From contig CAYTTY010000059.1 of assembly GCA_964440935.1 (NCBI GenBank), positions 1-19,010 on the forward strand: a DNA stretch of 19,010 bases. The letters are read 5' to 3'. The position numbers and the translations under genes were made by a program. Shown piece after piece: positions 1 through 7,120 of the stretch (its first letter is position 1; each line of letters opens with the position of its first letter). The stretch comes from WJJR01 sp964440935 (lineage in GTDB: Bacteria > Zixibacteria > MSB-5A5 > WJJR01). A model generated the notes under the pieces. It searched no databases and had not been told where the DNA came from. It saw nothing but the letters and a program-made list of their open reading frames with translations.

Positions 1-52
1 AAGGCCCGTGGCACCCTGATCCAAACGGAAAGGATTTATGACAATTGCTATA
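1..52. mobile_element. Right end of a truncated IS630-type MITE
   Basis: The first bases of the window end in GACAATTGCTATA (40-52), which on the other strand reads TATAGCAATTGTC. This is the terminal inverted repeat of the IS630 element at 17853-18969. The adjoining block ATCCAAACGGAAA (19-31) also occurs next to the right end of the MITE at 2068-2247, so this is the right end of a similar element whose left part lies outside the window. Whether it belongs to a MITE or a full IS cannot be decided here. Confidence 0.7.
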
Positions 53-76
53 ATTCGTCAGGCAGGAACAATCGGC

Positions 77-250
77 TATAGCGATTGTCAGAATTCCTGT
101 CCGAATGAAATCTCCCACATTGTCATTCCTGCGAAAGCGGGAATCCATTGTCTTCGTACACAAGCGATTACGACACTGGACCCCCGCTTTCACGGGGATG
201 ACAGTTGGGGTTGCGTTCACAATCGGACAATTATTCTGACAACCGCTCTA
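77..250. mobile_element. MITE A, 174 bp, IS630-type termini
   Basis: Both ends carry the same terminal inverted repeat, TATAGCGATTGTCAGAAT on the left and, read on the minus strand, TAGAGCGGTTGTCAGAAT on the right. By eye about 25 of 31 positions match between the two ends. A TA dinucleotide bounds each end, as expected for IS630/Tc1-mariner insertion. There is no transposase gene inside, only a long internal inverted repeat, so the element would depend on a transposase supplied in trans; the IS630 copy at 17853-18969 has matching ends. Confidence 0.85.
121..203. repeat. Internal inverted repeat of MITE A (REP-like)
   Basis: Arm 121-147 contains GCGAAAGCGGGAATCCA and arm 177-203 contains its imperfect complement, TGGACCCCCGCTTTC. 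The two 27-base arms could fold into a long hairpin. The motif GCGAAAGCGGGAATCC is a dispersed intergenic repeat seen in many unrelated bacteria. Here it forms the core of a MITE. Bases 121-178 recur almost exactly at 2115-2172. Confidence 0.8.
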
Positions 251-295
251 ACAATTGCGATAATATGTGAGCGGGGTAGCAGACAACGCCCGGCA

Positions 296-1375
296 CTACC
301 GGACAGGCCCCGATGCCCGATAGATCCGATTGTCCGAACCGAGCATGTATACGGTCTCATCGTCTAAGGCCATGCTGACAATCGCCTGCTCACCATCGTT
401 GAGCGTTATCGACCCAGCCCATGACCAACCATTGGAGGATAGCTGTATCACGGCGACATGATACGGCAGGTTCACGTACAGCCATTCACCGTCGGGATCA
501 ATGAACGCATCTTGAATGTAGTCGTTGAACTCTATGCAAGAGGAGTTGCCACTCTTGATGTTGATTCGAACAATGTTCGATTCTCCGATCAGGTAGGCGA
601 ACGCTTCCCGTGAGTCGGTGAAGATGTCCTGTACATTGAGTTCTTCGGTGACGGTGGCGATCTTCTCTTCCTTCAACGGATAGACGTTTTGGCGGAAGAT
701 GTGATAGGTGTGTTCGTCCTCGACTTTGGTAGCTACGTAGACGTTTCCGCCGGTGAGCGTTATTGCCCGTACAGCGAGCGACGGCGGCCACCAGTCTAAC
801 AACGAGGTGGACATCCCATTGCCACTCCAGGATAAATCGGCAACCACATAACCGTATTCGTATACAGTACCAATTAGAATATCGTTAAGCACCTTTAACG
901 GATACTCGGTCCTTCTTCCCAACGCCGGATTCAACGCCACGGGACCAACGGGCCCTCGTTGGATATACCGGTACGGTGGTACGTACGTGCAGACTAGCAG
1001 AGTGCATTTGTGAGGCGACGATGCCGCGATGCGCATGTATTTGTATCGTGACCGTCGCAGTGAAATCTGATGGATCTCCGCGTCGCCCAGAATGCTCCCG
1101 TTCACGCGGAATGTCTCGCGTAGTAACGGGAACTTGCTGATGCTATAGACCGTGACATTGCGTCCGTCGTGGGTGATTATGTGATCGACACCTTCAATCA
1201 CTTCGTGCTGAATCGCGCATACCGGATGAGGGATCACCATTGTGGGTGCCTCGATGCTCGGTTCAATCGATTTCACCGGTGCAGTCGTGTCGGTGCATGA
1301 TGGCATGAATAACCCAGCAATGATCCATAGGACCACACATCGTACGGCCCATACCGCAGTGAATTGAATAGTCAT
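296..1375 (-). CDS. Predicted lipoprotein of unknown function
   Basis: I do not recognise a family. The 359-residue product starts with a hydrophobic signal segment ending in FMPSC (Cys at about residue 27), a lipobox-like site although Met and Pro at -3 and -2 are not ideal. The rest is soluble and beta-rich, with repeated short stretches such as DGEWLYV and DDETVYML that would suit beta-propeller-like blades; that is only an impression. The ATG at 1375 is preferred over the ATG at 1390 because a GGGGGG stretch lies 7 bases upstream of it. It starts 21 bp after the stop of the lipoprotein gene at 1397-1993, so the two are probably co-transcribed. Third codon positions look less GC-rich than in ppk1, and the gene ends 45 bp from MITE A. 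Confidence 0.75.
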   Translation of the reverse strand: MTIQFTAVWAVRCVVLWIIAGLFMPSCTDTTAPVKSIEPSIEAPTMVIPHPVCAIQHEVIEGVDHIITHDGRNVTVYSISKFPLLRETFRVNGSILGDAEIHQISLRRSRYKYMRIAASSPHKCTLLVCTYVPPYRYIQRGPVGPVALNPALGRRTEYPLKVLNDILIGTVYEYGYVVADLSWSGNGMSTSLLDWWPPSLAVRAITLTGGNVYVATKVEDEHTYHIFRQNVYPLKEEKIATVTEELNVQDIFTDSREAFAYLIGESNIVRINIKSGNSSCIEFNDYIQDAFIDPDGEWLYVNLPYHVAVIQLSSNGWSWAGSITLNDGEQAIVSMALDDETVYMLGSDNRIYRASGPVR

Positions 1376-1396
1376 CCCAGGTCCCCCCATCTATAA

Positions 1397-1993
1397 TCAC
1401 AGAGGAAGCGGCCACTCGTAGAAGATATCGCCCTCCCAGTGTGCCTTGGCAATTGGCAGCAGGTAATTGAACAACTGCCGCGCTTCGGGCGCTTTGTTCA
1501 TCTGTTTGGAACTTCCAAACATTCGCAGCATGATGCGTTCATAGGTGCGGGTGTCGGCGTGAAGACGATAGACCCGGAATTTGATTGGGGGACCGGTGCT
1601 GCCCAACCAAATAGCCCGAGACAACTCACCAGCGAGACTCGCCTCGACCAAGGCGGTCATAGCGGCGAGTGTGTCCGCATCAACTGTTCCCGACAGTGCC
1701 CGATTCCGATGAAAGAGGTCCATCAGACTATCGTATGGAATCGAGTCCGACGGAAACGGCCCCCACCTCACCGCGTCGCGGCCAGTGGAATACTGGTAGA
1801 TTTCCCCCTGTGTATTGATGTAAAAGCCCCGTGCACCGAATCCCCAGTGGTAGCTCTCGAAGCCAACAGAGAACAACACGACCTCGTCCCCCGCAGCCGA
1901 CGCCACCGGCGACTCATCGGAACACGATATCAGGCTGCACGCAACGACTGCGGCGAACAGCAGCGTGCCTCTACAAAGGCTGCACCGTATCAT
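1397..1993 (-). CDS. Predicted lipoprotein of unknown function
   Basis: The 198-residue product has a short N-terminal hydrophobic segment ending in a good lipobox, LISC, with the acylated Cys at about residue 24. It should therefore be lipid-anchored in the cell envelope. The mature part is unrecognised: about 175 residues, mixed alpha/beta, no cysteine after the lipobox and no motif I can name. The ATG at 1993 follows a G-rich Shine-Dalgarno-like stretch, GGGGGG, four bases upstream; an upstream GTG at 2005 would lie across that site. It is the first gene of a two-gene lipoprotein operon and its upstream region is cut 75 bp away by MITE B. Confidence 0.75.
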   Translation of the reverse strand: MIRCSLCRGTLLFAAVVACSLISCSDESPVASAAGDEVVLFSVGFESYHWGFGARGFYINTQGEIYQYSTGRDAVRWGPFPSDSIPYDSLMDLFHRNRALSGTVDADTLAAMTALVEASLAGELSRAIWLGSTGPPIKFRVYRLHADTRTYERIMLRMFGSSKQMNKAPEARQLFNYLLPIAKAHWEGDIFYEWPLPL

Positions 1994-2067
1994 GTGACCC
2001 CCCACACGCGAAGCGGTTGGTCCGATCTGGATTCGTCACCAATACACCCGAGTCAGATGCTTATTCC

Positions 2068-2247
2068 TAGAGCGATTGTCAGAGTAGATTTCCGATTGCC
2101 AAGGTAACCTTAGCTGTCATTCCCGCGAAAGCGGGAATCCATTGTCTTCGTACACAAGCAATTACGACACTGTCTCGGTCCGCCACGACCGACGGGGATG
2201 ACAGAGTATAGAAATCCAAACGGAAAATAATTCTGACAATCACTCTA
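2068..2247. mobile_element. MITE B, 180 bp, IS630-type termini
   Basis: The left end reads TAGAGCGATTGTCAG and the right end, on the minus strand, TAGAGTGATTGTCAG; by eye about 25 of 31 terminal positions match, with TA at both borders. The inner left part is nearly identical to MITE A, but the right half of the core is different: the second arm of the REP-like palindrome is mostly replaced by a small hairpin, TCGGTC-cgccac-GACCGA (2175-2192), leaving only GGGGATGACA. It lies directly upstream of the lipoprotein operon. Confidence 0.85.
2115..2172 (+). repeat. 58-bp core repeat shared with MITE A
   Basis: Bases 2115-2172 match 121-178 at 56 of 58 positions by eye, differing only at a C/T and an A/G. 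The block starts TGTCATTCCCGCGAAAGCG and ends in ACGACACTG. Termini of the two MITEs differ more than this core does, suggesting recent common origin or exchange of cores. Confidence 0.85.
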
Positions 2248-2491
2248 AATGTAGCGTGGTCACACCAAGCGCGGAGTTCTCTCACATTCACACGTTGAAA
2301 AACGCCATGTACGCGCGTGCGCGGGAATGACAGCGAATTGGGCTGTACGACTGGACGACTGAAAGCAGAATGGCCACTGCCCATCCGGGCAGCACAGGTG
2401 CAGGTGGGGACGTGAGGTGCCCCGTCGTCGGGCGCGTTAATGCCCGACACGACACACTGGGATCAGTGAATCGATCCGCAGGCCTGCCAGC
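2248..2491. other. Gene-free spacer with REP remnant and hairpins
   Basis: No gene is supported here. A partial copy of the REP-like motif, GCGGGAATGACAG, lies at 2321-2333. A perfect hairpin with 6-bp stem and four-base loop, CTGCCCATCCGGGCAG, lies at 2377-2392. A second hairpin, GTCGGGC with loop and GCCCGAC, lies at 2427-2448. Either could act as a 3' end for the SEC-C gene, but neither is followed by a T-run on the minus strand, so they are weak terminator candidates. Confidence 0.4.
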
Positions 2492-3040
2492 TTAGGGGCT
2501 GCTGCCGTCCTCCTGCGCAGCGGCATCGGCGGGTTCTTGTTGAATGGACTGGCCGGATGCCTGCGGCGTCGCAGTCGCGGGGGCATCGTGCCAGTGCCCA
2601 TGTTCCTCAGACCAGACTTTGCCTTCGGGTGCGGGGCCCGGCGGTTGTGGCTTGGGCTGGAAATTGCTTTGCGCCCCTCCTTGCACTTGGGGGTTGGCGG
2701 TGCCGGGAGCATCATGCCAATGGCCGTGCTCCTCAGACCAGACTTTGCCTTCGGGGGCGGGGCCCGGCTGCGGTGTTCCACCACCCTGCCTGGTCGCGGG
2801 CTGTTGGGCCGTGTTGCCTTGGGATGGAATTGATGTGGTGACCGGCATGTTGCGCACGGGCGCCGCGGTATCGTCCTGCACAAGCGCAACAACCACAATC
2901 AACAAGACGACGGCCGCACTACCGATAATGACGATATTTCGATTCGGAGAGGACTTTCCATATCCCTTCGGATGGCAGTTTTTCATCTTCTGGCCGCTGC
3001 CACAGGGGCAGGGATCATTACGACCGGCACGTTTGGACAT
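2492..3040 (-). CDS. SEC-C zinc-finger membrane protein with tandem repeat
   Basis: The 182-residue product begins with a SEC-C zinc-binding motif, DPCPCGSGQKMKNCH (residues 9-23; ligands C11, C13, C22 and H23). This motif is best known from the SecA C-terminus, but is also found in many small proteins. A single transmembrane segment follows (about residues 35-55), then a Pro/Gln/Ala-rich tail with two copies of PAPEGKVWSEEHGHWHDAP, 42 residues apart. With one membrane span after a Lys/Arg-rich N-terminus, the zinc finger is probably cytoplasmic and the His-rich repeats external, which is inference. ATG at 3040 is chosen (AAGGA nine bases upstream); a GTG at 3046 is possible. Function is unknown; the HGHWHD repeats could bind metal. 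Confidence 0.8.
   Translation of the reverse strand: MSKRAGRNDPCPCGSGQKMKNCHPKGYGKSSPNRNIVIIGSAAVVLLIVVVALVQDDTAAPVRNMPVTTSIPSQGNTAQQPATRQGGGTPQPGPAPEGKVWSEEHGHWHDAPGTANPQVQGGAQSNFQPKPQPPGPAPEGKVWSEEHGHWHDAPATATPQASGQSIQQEPADAAAQEDGSSP
2581..2768 (-). repeat. Two direct repeats, 126-bp period, inside the SEC-C gene
   Basis: The blocks 2581-2642 and 2707-2768 encode the same segment, GKVWSEEHGHWHDAP. A 26-base core beginning TCCTCAGACCAGAC is identical at 2604 and 2730, while flanking codons differ at synonymous sites. The period of 126 bp equals 42 codons, so the duplication keeps the reading frame. Confidence 0.85.
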
Positions 3041-3177
3041 CAGCACACATCCTTGGCTAACGTTGCGTGTTCGCGTATAATGCAGGCTCTGACCGAGCCT
3101 GTCGATTCTATCTGTTTATACAGGAACAGCGCTGTTCTGTTTGGGATGTTGGTAGGCACGAGAACAACTGCTACGGA

Positions 3178-3338
3178 TAGAGCGATTGTCAGAAGTATTG
3201 TCCGTTTGAAGCGAACACGGTGGTCATATGTGGCGTTACCCGCCCTCGGGTGACGCCTTGTCGGTACGGGAGATAGCCGTCACGCGTGGGCGCATGACGG
3301 CACGCCGGAATCGGACAGTTCTTCTGACAATTGCTATA
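3178..3338. mobile_element. MITE C, 161 bp, IS630-type termini, different core
   Basis: Ends read TAGAGCGATTGTCAGAAG on the left and, on the minus strand, TATAGCAATTGTCAGAAG on the right (about 25 of 31 terminal positions match by eye), with TA at each border. The core differs from MITEs A and B. It holds two adjacent 26-base hairpins: 3232-3257 (GGCGTTACCCG / CGGGTGACGCC, loop CCCT) and 3276-3301 (GCCGTC / GACGGC outer stem). There is no coding capacity for a transposase. Confidence 0.85.
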
Positions 3339-3375
3339 ATCACCGCGCTCGAGAAATGGAGCCTGGGTCGAACTC

Positions 3376-3405
3376 AAAAAAGCCGCTGCCCGGATGGGCA
3401 GCGGC
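3376..3405 (-). terminator. Rho-independent terminator of hppA
   Basis: On the minus strand a perfect 10-bp GC-rich stem, GCCGCTGCCC pairing with GGGCAGCGGC around a four-base loop, is followed directly by six T residues. It begins 29 bp after the hppA stop codon, the classical arrangement of an intrinsic terminator. Confidence 0.93.
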
Positions 3406-3433
3406 CTTTGATGTTCGAAGTGGTGTATTGGCT

Positions 3434-5500
3434 TTACCGCACGAACAGCGGAGCCAGCACCAGCGAGACAATCGCCATCAGCTTGATGAGGATGTTCATC
3501 GACGGGCCGGAGGTGTCTTTGAAGGGATCGCCGACAGTGTCGCCGATGACGGCGGCCTTGTGCGCATCGGAGCCCTTTTTCTCACCGGGGATGTCGCCTT
3601 TTTCGATCGCTTTCTTGGCATTGTCCCACGCCCCACCGGCGTTGGCCATCATCAACGCCACCAGTACACCGGTCACCGTCGCGCCGGCCAGCATGCCACC
3701 GAGCGCCACCGGGCCTAAGACAAAGCCAACAATCACCGGTGAGAGCACTGCGGTCAATCCGGGGACGACCATCTCACGCAACGCGCCTTTGGTTGAAATC
3801 TCCACACAGCGCGCCGGATCGGGCTTGGCGCCTTCTTTGCCTTCGAGCAATCCGGGGATTTCGCGGAACTGACGGCGAATCTCGTCGACCATCTTCCCCG
3901 CCGCGCGTCCAACGGCGTTCATGGTCAACGCCGAGGCGAAGAACGGCAGGATGCCGCCGATCAATAGCCCCACAACAACTTCGGGTGAGGTGATAACGAT
4001 TTGCATCGCCTCACGCCCAAGTGACGCCAACTCCGAATTCACCGACTGCGTGTACGCGGCGAACAGCGCCAGCGCGGTGAGCGCTGCAGAACCGATGGCA
4101 AAGCCCTTCCCAATGGCTGCGGTGGTATTGCCTAAGGCATCGAGGCTGTCCGTAATGGTTCGTACATCCGGCCCAAGTCCTGCCATTTCGGAAATGCCGC
4201 CCGCATTGTCGGCGATCGGTCCGTAGGCATCGACCGACATCGTCACGCCGACGGTCGCAAGCATCGCAACGGCGGAGATGCCAATACCGTACAGACCCGC
4301 CACCTGGTTGGCTACATAGATGATCACGCAGATCACGAGCACCGGCAACGCCACCGACTGAAAGCCGACGGCGAGGCCGGCTATGATGTTGGTTGCGGGA
4401 CCGGTCTTCGATTCTTGTGCGATGTGACGGATCGGCGCGGCGCCGGTGTAGTACTCGGTTATCAGACCGATCGAAATTCCACCGAGTGTCCCCAGTAAGA
4501 CCGCCCAGAAGACACCGTTGGAGACCCCTAATGATGAAATCAGCGCGTACGTTCCAACAAGGAATAGGGCCGCCGCGATGAAAGTCGAATATCGTAACGC
4601 CGCGGCCGGCGAAATGGACTTGAGGATGTACATCGAGAGAATGCCCAGCAGTGATGAGATAATCCCGATCATTGCCATGTACAGTGGCAGACCCATCAGG
4701 TGGGTGCGAACTGTCTCGGCGACGACATTGCCGACGGCGAGCGCATTGAGATCAGTGGCAAGCATTGTCGCGGCAATTGCCACAGTCGCGATCATTGATC
4801 CAACATAAGATTCAAAGATGTCGGCGCCCATACCGGCCACGTCGCCGACATTGTCACCAACGTTATCGGCGATCACGCCGGGGTTGCGCGGATCATCTTC
4901 GGGGATTCCGGCTTCCACCTTACCGACCAAATCCGCGCCAACATCGGCGGCTTTGGTGTAGATGCCGCCACCCACACGGGCGAAGAGTGCAATCGATGAG
5001 GCGCCCATCGCGAACCCGTTGATGATTTGAGCGGTTCCGGGGTTGCCGTAGAGATGGAAGAACAAACCGACACCGAGCAGTCCGAGACTCGCGACCGCCA
5101 TTCCCATCACGGCGCCGCCGTTGAACGACACCAACAGCGCCGCGGCCTGGCCTTCGGAGCGGGCAGCCTCAGTGGTGCGGACATTGGCCTTGGTGGCGGA
5201 CTTCATTCCAAAAAAGCCGGCCAGGACCGAACACAACGCGCCCGACAGAAACGCGACTGATGTCCTCCATCCAATACCCCAAGCCAGCAGTGCGGCCACA
5301 ATCAGGACGAATATGACCAGCATTGAATACTCGGCCCTGAGGAACGCCATGGCGCCGGTCTGAATGGCCTCGGCCAACTCGCGCATCTTGTCAGTTCCCA
5401 CTGGTTTACGGACGACACTGGCGTAGAGAATGAAGGCGAAGACCACCCCCATCAGTCCTAAGATGACTGCCAGTAACCCAAGCGAGATCGGTAGATTCAT
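3434..5500 (-). CDS. hppA: Membrane-bound ion-pumping pyrophosphatase, K+-type
   Basis: This 688-residue integral membrane enzyme hydrolyses cytoplasmic pyrophosphate and couples it to pumping H+ or Na+ out of the cytoplasm. Family signatures are intact: DVGADLVGKVE (about 186-196), the acidic substrate-site stretch EDDPRNPGVIADNVGDNVGD (about 201-220), DNAGGISEMA (about 431-440) and GDTVGDPFKDTSGPS near the C-terminus. In GNTTAAIGKG (about 457-466) there is Ala where K+-independent enzymes have Lys, so the K+-requiring subfamily is predicted. H+ versus Na+ specificity cannot be told by eye. Length is normal for the family, with multiple membrane segments. ATG at 5500 follows GAGGGG. It stands alone with its own terminator and is divergent from the polyphosphate operon. 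Confidence 0.97.
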   Translation of the reverse strand: MNLPISLGLLAVILGLMGVVFAFILYASVVRKPVGTDKMRELAEAIQTGAMAFLRAEYSMLVIFVLIVAALLAWGIGWRTSVAFLSGALCSVLAGFFGMKSATKANVRTTEAARSEGQAAALLVSFNGGAVMGMAVASLGLLGVGLFFHLYGNPGTAQIINGFAMGASSIALFARVGGGIYTKAADVGADLVGKVEAGIPEDDPRNPGVIADNVGDNVGDVAGMGADIFESYVGSMIATVAIAATMLATDLNALAVGNVVAETVRTHLMGLPLYMAMIGIISSLLGILSMYILKSISPAAALRYSTFIAAALFLVGTYALISSLGVSNGVFWAVLLGTLGGISIGLITEYYTGAAPIRHIAQESKTGPATNIIAGLAVGFQSVALPVLVICVIIYVANQVAGLYGIGISAVAMLATVGVTMSVDAYGPIADNAGGISEMAGLGPDVRTITDSLDALGNTTAAIGKGFAIGSAALTALALFAAYTQSVNSELASLGREAMQIVITSPEVVVGLLIGGILPFFASALTMNAVGRAAGKMVDEIRRQFREIPGLLEGKEGAKPDPARCVEISTKGALREMVVPGLTAVLSPVIVGFVLGPVALGGMLAGATVTGVLVALMMANAGGAWDNAKKAIEKGDIPGEKKGSDAHKAAVIGDTVGDPFKDTSGPSMNILIKLMAIVSLVLAPLFVR

Positions 5501-5621
5501 AGACCCCTCGTTCCGTGTGAACTACAGTCCAAGAGCTGTGAACCATCTGAGTGCATCATAAAAGTGCCTGAGTCAAGTGATCGGAGCATTCAGAGAGCGC
5601 AGCCGTTCCCGATATAGTTAA

Positions 5622-5637
5622 AGTGAGTTAGCTCATT
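5622..5637. promoter_or_regulatory. CRP/FNR-like palindrome in the hppA-CHAD divergent region
   Basis: The 13-mer GTGAGTTAGCTCA (5623-5635) is the same as the core of the E. coli lac CRP site and fits TGTGA-N6-TCACA with one mismatch per half (AGTGA-N6-TCATT). It lies within a wider interrupted palindrome with GTTAAA (5617-5622) and TTTAAC (5641-5646). It sits 122 bp upstream of hppA and about 150 bp before the CHAD promoter. The rest of 5501-5786 shows no gene. A CRP-family regulator is inferred only from this resemblance. Confidence 0.35.
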
Positions 5638-5786
5638 GCTTTTAACGCACTTACGCGAGCCAAACAGCCCGCGGAAGAGGCCCATTATAGGGTTGTCGCT
5701 GGATAGTAGACAAGTGCAATTCGTAACAAGTTGCCCTTCAGGGCCGTCATCTCGCTCGCTAACTTAAGGTTACAAAGAGGCACAAT

Positions 5787-5815
5787 TTGACATTCACAGT
5801 GTTTCCGTCTACGAT
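5787..5815 (+). promoter_or_regulatory. Sigma70-type promoter of the CHAD-sixA-ppk1 operon
   Basis: A perfect -35 box, TTGACA (5787-5792), is separated by 17 bases from a -10 box, TACGAT (5810-5815). Transcription would begin near 5822. This makes translation from the TTG at 5787 or the ATG at 5814 unlikely and supports the ATG at 5892 as the CHAD start. Confidence 0.6.
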
Positions 5816-5891
5816 GAGTCGATTTGACACAGAGTTAACACGGGAGCGCAATCGATCGCGTATCGTTGATTTCCATTGGGACGAATGTCTT

Positions 5892-6611
5892 ATGCCCGAA
5901 TCGACTATGCCACTCACGCCATGGTTGGCACATCTTAAAGACCACATTCCGGTCGCTCGTGAGGGCAGCGATCCGGAAGGGGTGCACCAAGTTCGGGTAG
6001 CGACCCGCCGCTTGGACGCGTGGCTGGTGTTGTCCCAGATCGACGTATTGCGCGATGATTTGCGCTGGCTGCGGCGACGCGCTTCGGCGGTCCGCGATAT
6101 CGATGTCCTGTTACTGGAACTCGATCCCCCGAAAGAATTTGCCGAATGGCTACGTGGGTTGCACAAGGATGCGCGTCGCGAGCTGTTGGTCACGCTTGAT
6201 CATCCTCGACTGGACGGCATGATCACGGCATTGGAAGCGTTTCGGCCACAGCCTATGTCGACCGCGCGCATGGTGCTTCCAAAAGTCGTGCGGCAAGTGT
6301 TGCGGCGCGGGGATGCGGTAGAGAGCTCCCATCAGGACTTACAGAAGCTGCATCGGCTTCGTCGCGGCGCACGGCGTTTGCGCTATTGTCTCGAATGGCT
6401 GGGCGAAAGCGCCAAGCCGCTGAAATCCGCCCAGAAAGTGCTGGGAGAGGCGAACGATGTGGCGATGACGTTGCGGTATATTAACCAATCACCCCTCCGC
6501 GATTCGTTGAGGGAGTACCGTACAACATTAGAGCACAAACTGGTCGAACTGGCCGATCGCTCAGCTTCGGCCTGGGGCAAGAGTCGCCACAGTATAGAAG
6601 GATTGGCTTGA
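5892..6611 (+). CDS. CHAD domain protein, predicted polyphosphate-binding
   Basis: The 239-residue product is a stand-alone CHAD (conserved histidine alpha-helical) domain. CHAD proteins bind inorganic polyphosphate through conserved basic residues on a helical bundle. The signature VHQVRVATRRL occupies about residues 31-41, and a second, similar basic helix, LHRLRRGARRLRY, lies at about 152-164, reflecting the two-fold internal symmetry of the domain. The reading frame is open upstream to 5787, but those codons lie across the promoter and lack the GC-rich third positions of the rest, so 5892 is chosen; no strong ribosome site is seen. It is first in a tight operon with sixA and ppk1, which agrees with a role at polyphosphate. 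No catalytic function is predicted. Confidence 0.88.
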   Translation: MPESTMPLTPWLAHLKDHIPVAREGSDPEGVHQVRVATRRLDAWLVLSQIDVLRDDLRWLRRRASAVRDIDVLLLELDPPKEFAEWLRGLHKDARRELLVTLDHPRLDGMITALEAFRPQPMSTARMVLPKVVRQVLRRGDAVESSHQDLQKLHRLRRGARRLRYCLEWLGESAKPLKSAQKVLGEANDVAMTLRYINQSPLRDSLREYRTTLEHKLVELADRSASAWGKSRHSIEGLA

Positions 6612-6613
6612 TT

Positions 6614-7114
6614 ATGGATTTGTATCTGGTACGACACGCCAAGGCGGTACCACGCTCGGCCGACCTGGAAGATGCGTTGCGGCCATTGACGCCCGATGGC
6701 AAGAAGTCATTTGCCATCGCCGTCGAGGGCCTGGCCCGTTTGGGTGTGACCTTTGATCGGTTATACCATAGCCCGCTATTGCGCGCCGTGGAAACGGCGG
6801 AGTTGCTGATTCCGCTCGTGCACGGTGAATCGGTTTCGACGGCGCAGTTGGCCGATGATCCAAGTTCGGCCTTGCTGCGGGACCTTTCGGGCCGTCGCGT
6901 CGCGTTAGTCGGACATGAACCCTGGATGGGTGAGTTGGCCGCCTGGTTGATCCACGACGATCGCAACGCGGCGGATGGCTTTGTCGTCAAAAAGGGCGCT
7001 GTCATCTGGCTGGAGGGCGATCCCGCACCGGGCAAGATGGCCTTGCGTGGTTTCTTTCCGCCCAAGGTCTTACGGGCCCTCAGTCGCACGGACGACGGTG
7101 GTGATGACAGTTAG
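6614..7114 (+). CDS. sixA: SixA-like phosphohistidine phosphatase
   Basis: This 166-residue histidine-phosphatase (phosphoglycerate-mutase fold) protein has the catalytic RHA motif at residues 7-9 in LYLVRHAK (H8 would carry the phosphate), the SPLLRAVETAELL segment containing a conserved Arg, and the second catalytic His in VGHEPW (about H101). Size and motifs match SixA, which removes phosphate from phosphohistidine in proteins such as phosphorelay HPt domains. ATG at 6614 is two bases after the CHAD stop, with AGGA upstream (6599-6602); a TTG at 6608 would overlap CHAD. Its place between a polyphosphate-binding protein and a kinase that works through a phosphohistidine suggests, by inference only, a substrate in polyphosphate metabolism. 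Confidence 0.88.
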   Translation: MDLYLVRHAKAVPRSADLEDALRPLTPDGKKSFAIAVEGLARLGVTFDRLYHSPLLRAVETAELLIPLVHGESVSTAQLADDPSSALLRDLSGRRVALVGHEPWMGELAAWLIHDDRNAADGFVVKKGAVIWLEGDPAPGKMALRGFFPPKVLRALSRTDDGGDDS

Positions 7115-7120
7115 GAGACG

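Noticed and set aside
38..367. Open frame of 109 codons across MITE A
   Set aside because: It starts in one element end, reads through the internal palindrome and out of the other end; no ribosome site and no protein-like composition.
2544..3080. Open frames on the plus strand opposite the SEC-C gene
   Set aside because: Cys/Trp/Pro-rich shadows of the repeat-bearing minus-strand gene, which has a clear zinc-finger motif and membrane segment.
77..3338. Repeats at 77-250, 2068-2247 and 3178-3338 as a CRISPR or integron-type array
   Set aside because: Spacing is irregular (kilobases), units are inverted-repeat elements with TA borders, and no cas or integrase gene is present.
5617..5646. Possible vector (lac promoter) contamination, because of GTGAGTTAGCTCA
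   Set aside because: The match is limited to 13 bases; flanking sequence differs from the lac/pUC promoter, so a CRP-like site or chance is more likely.
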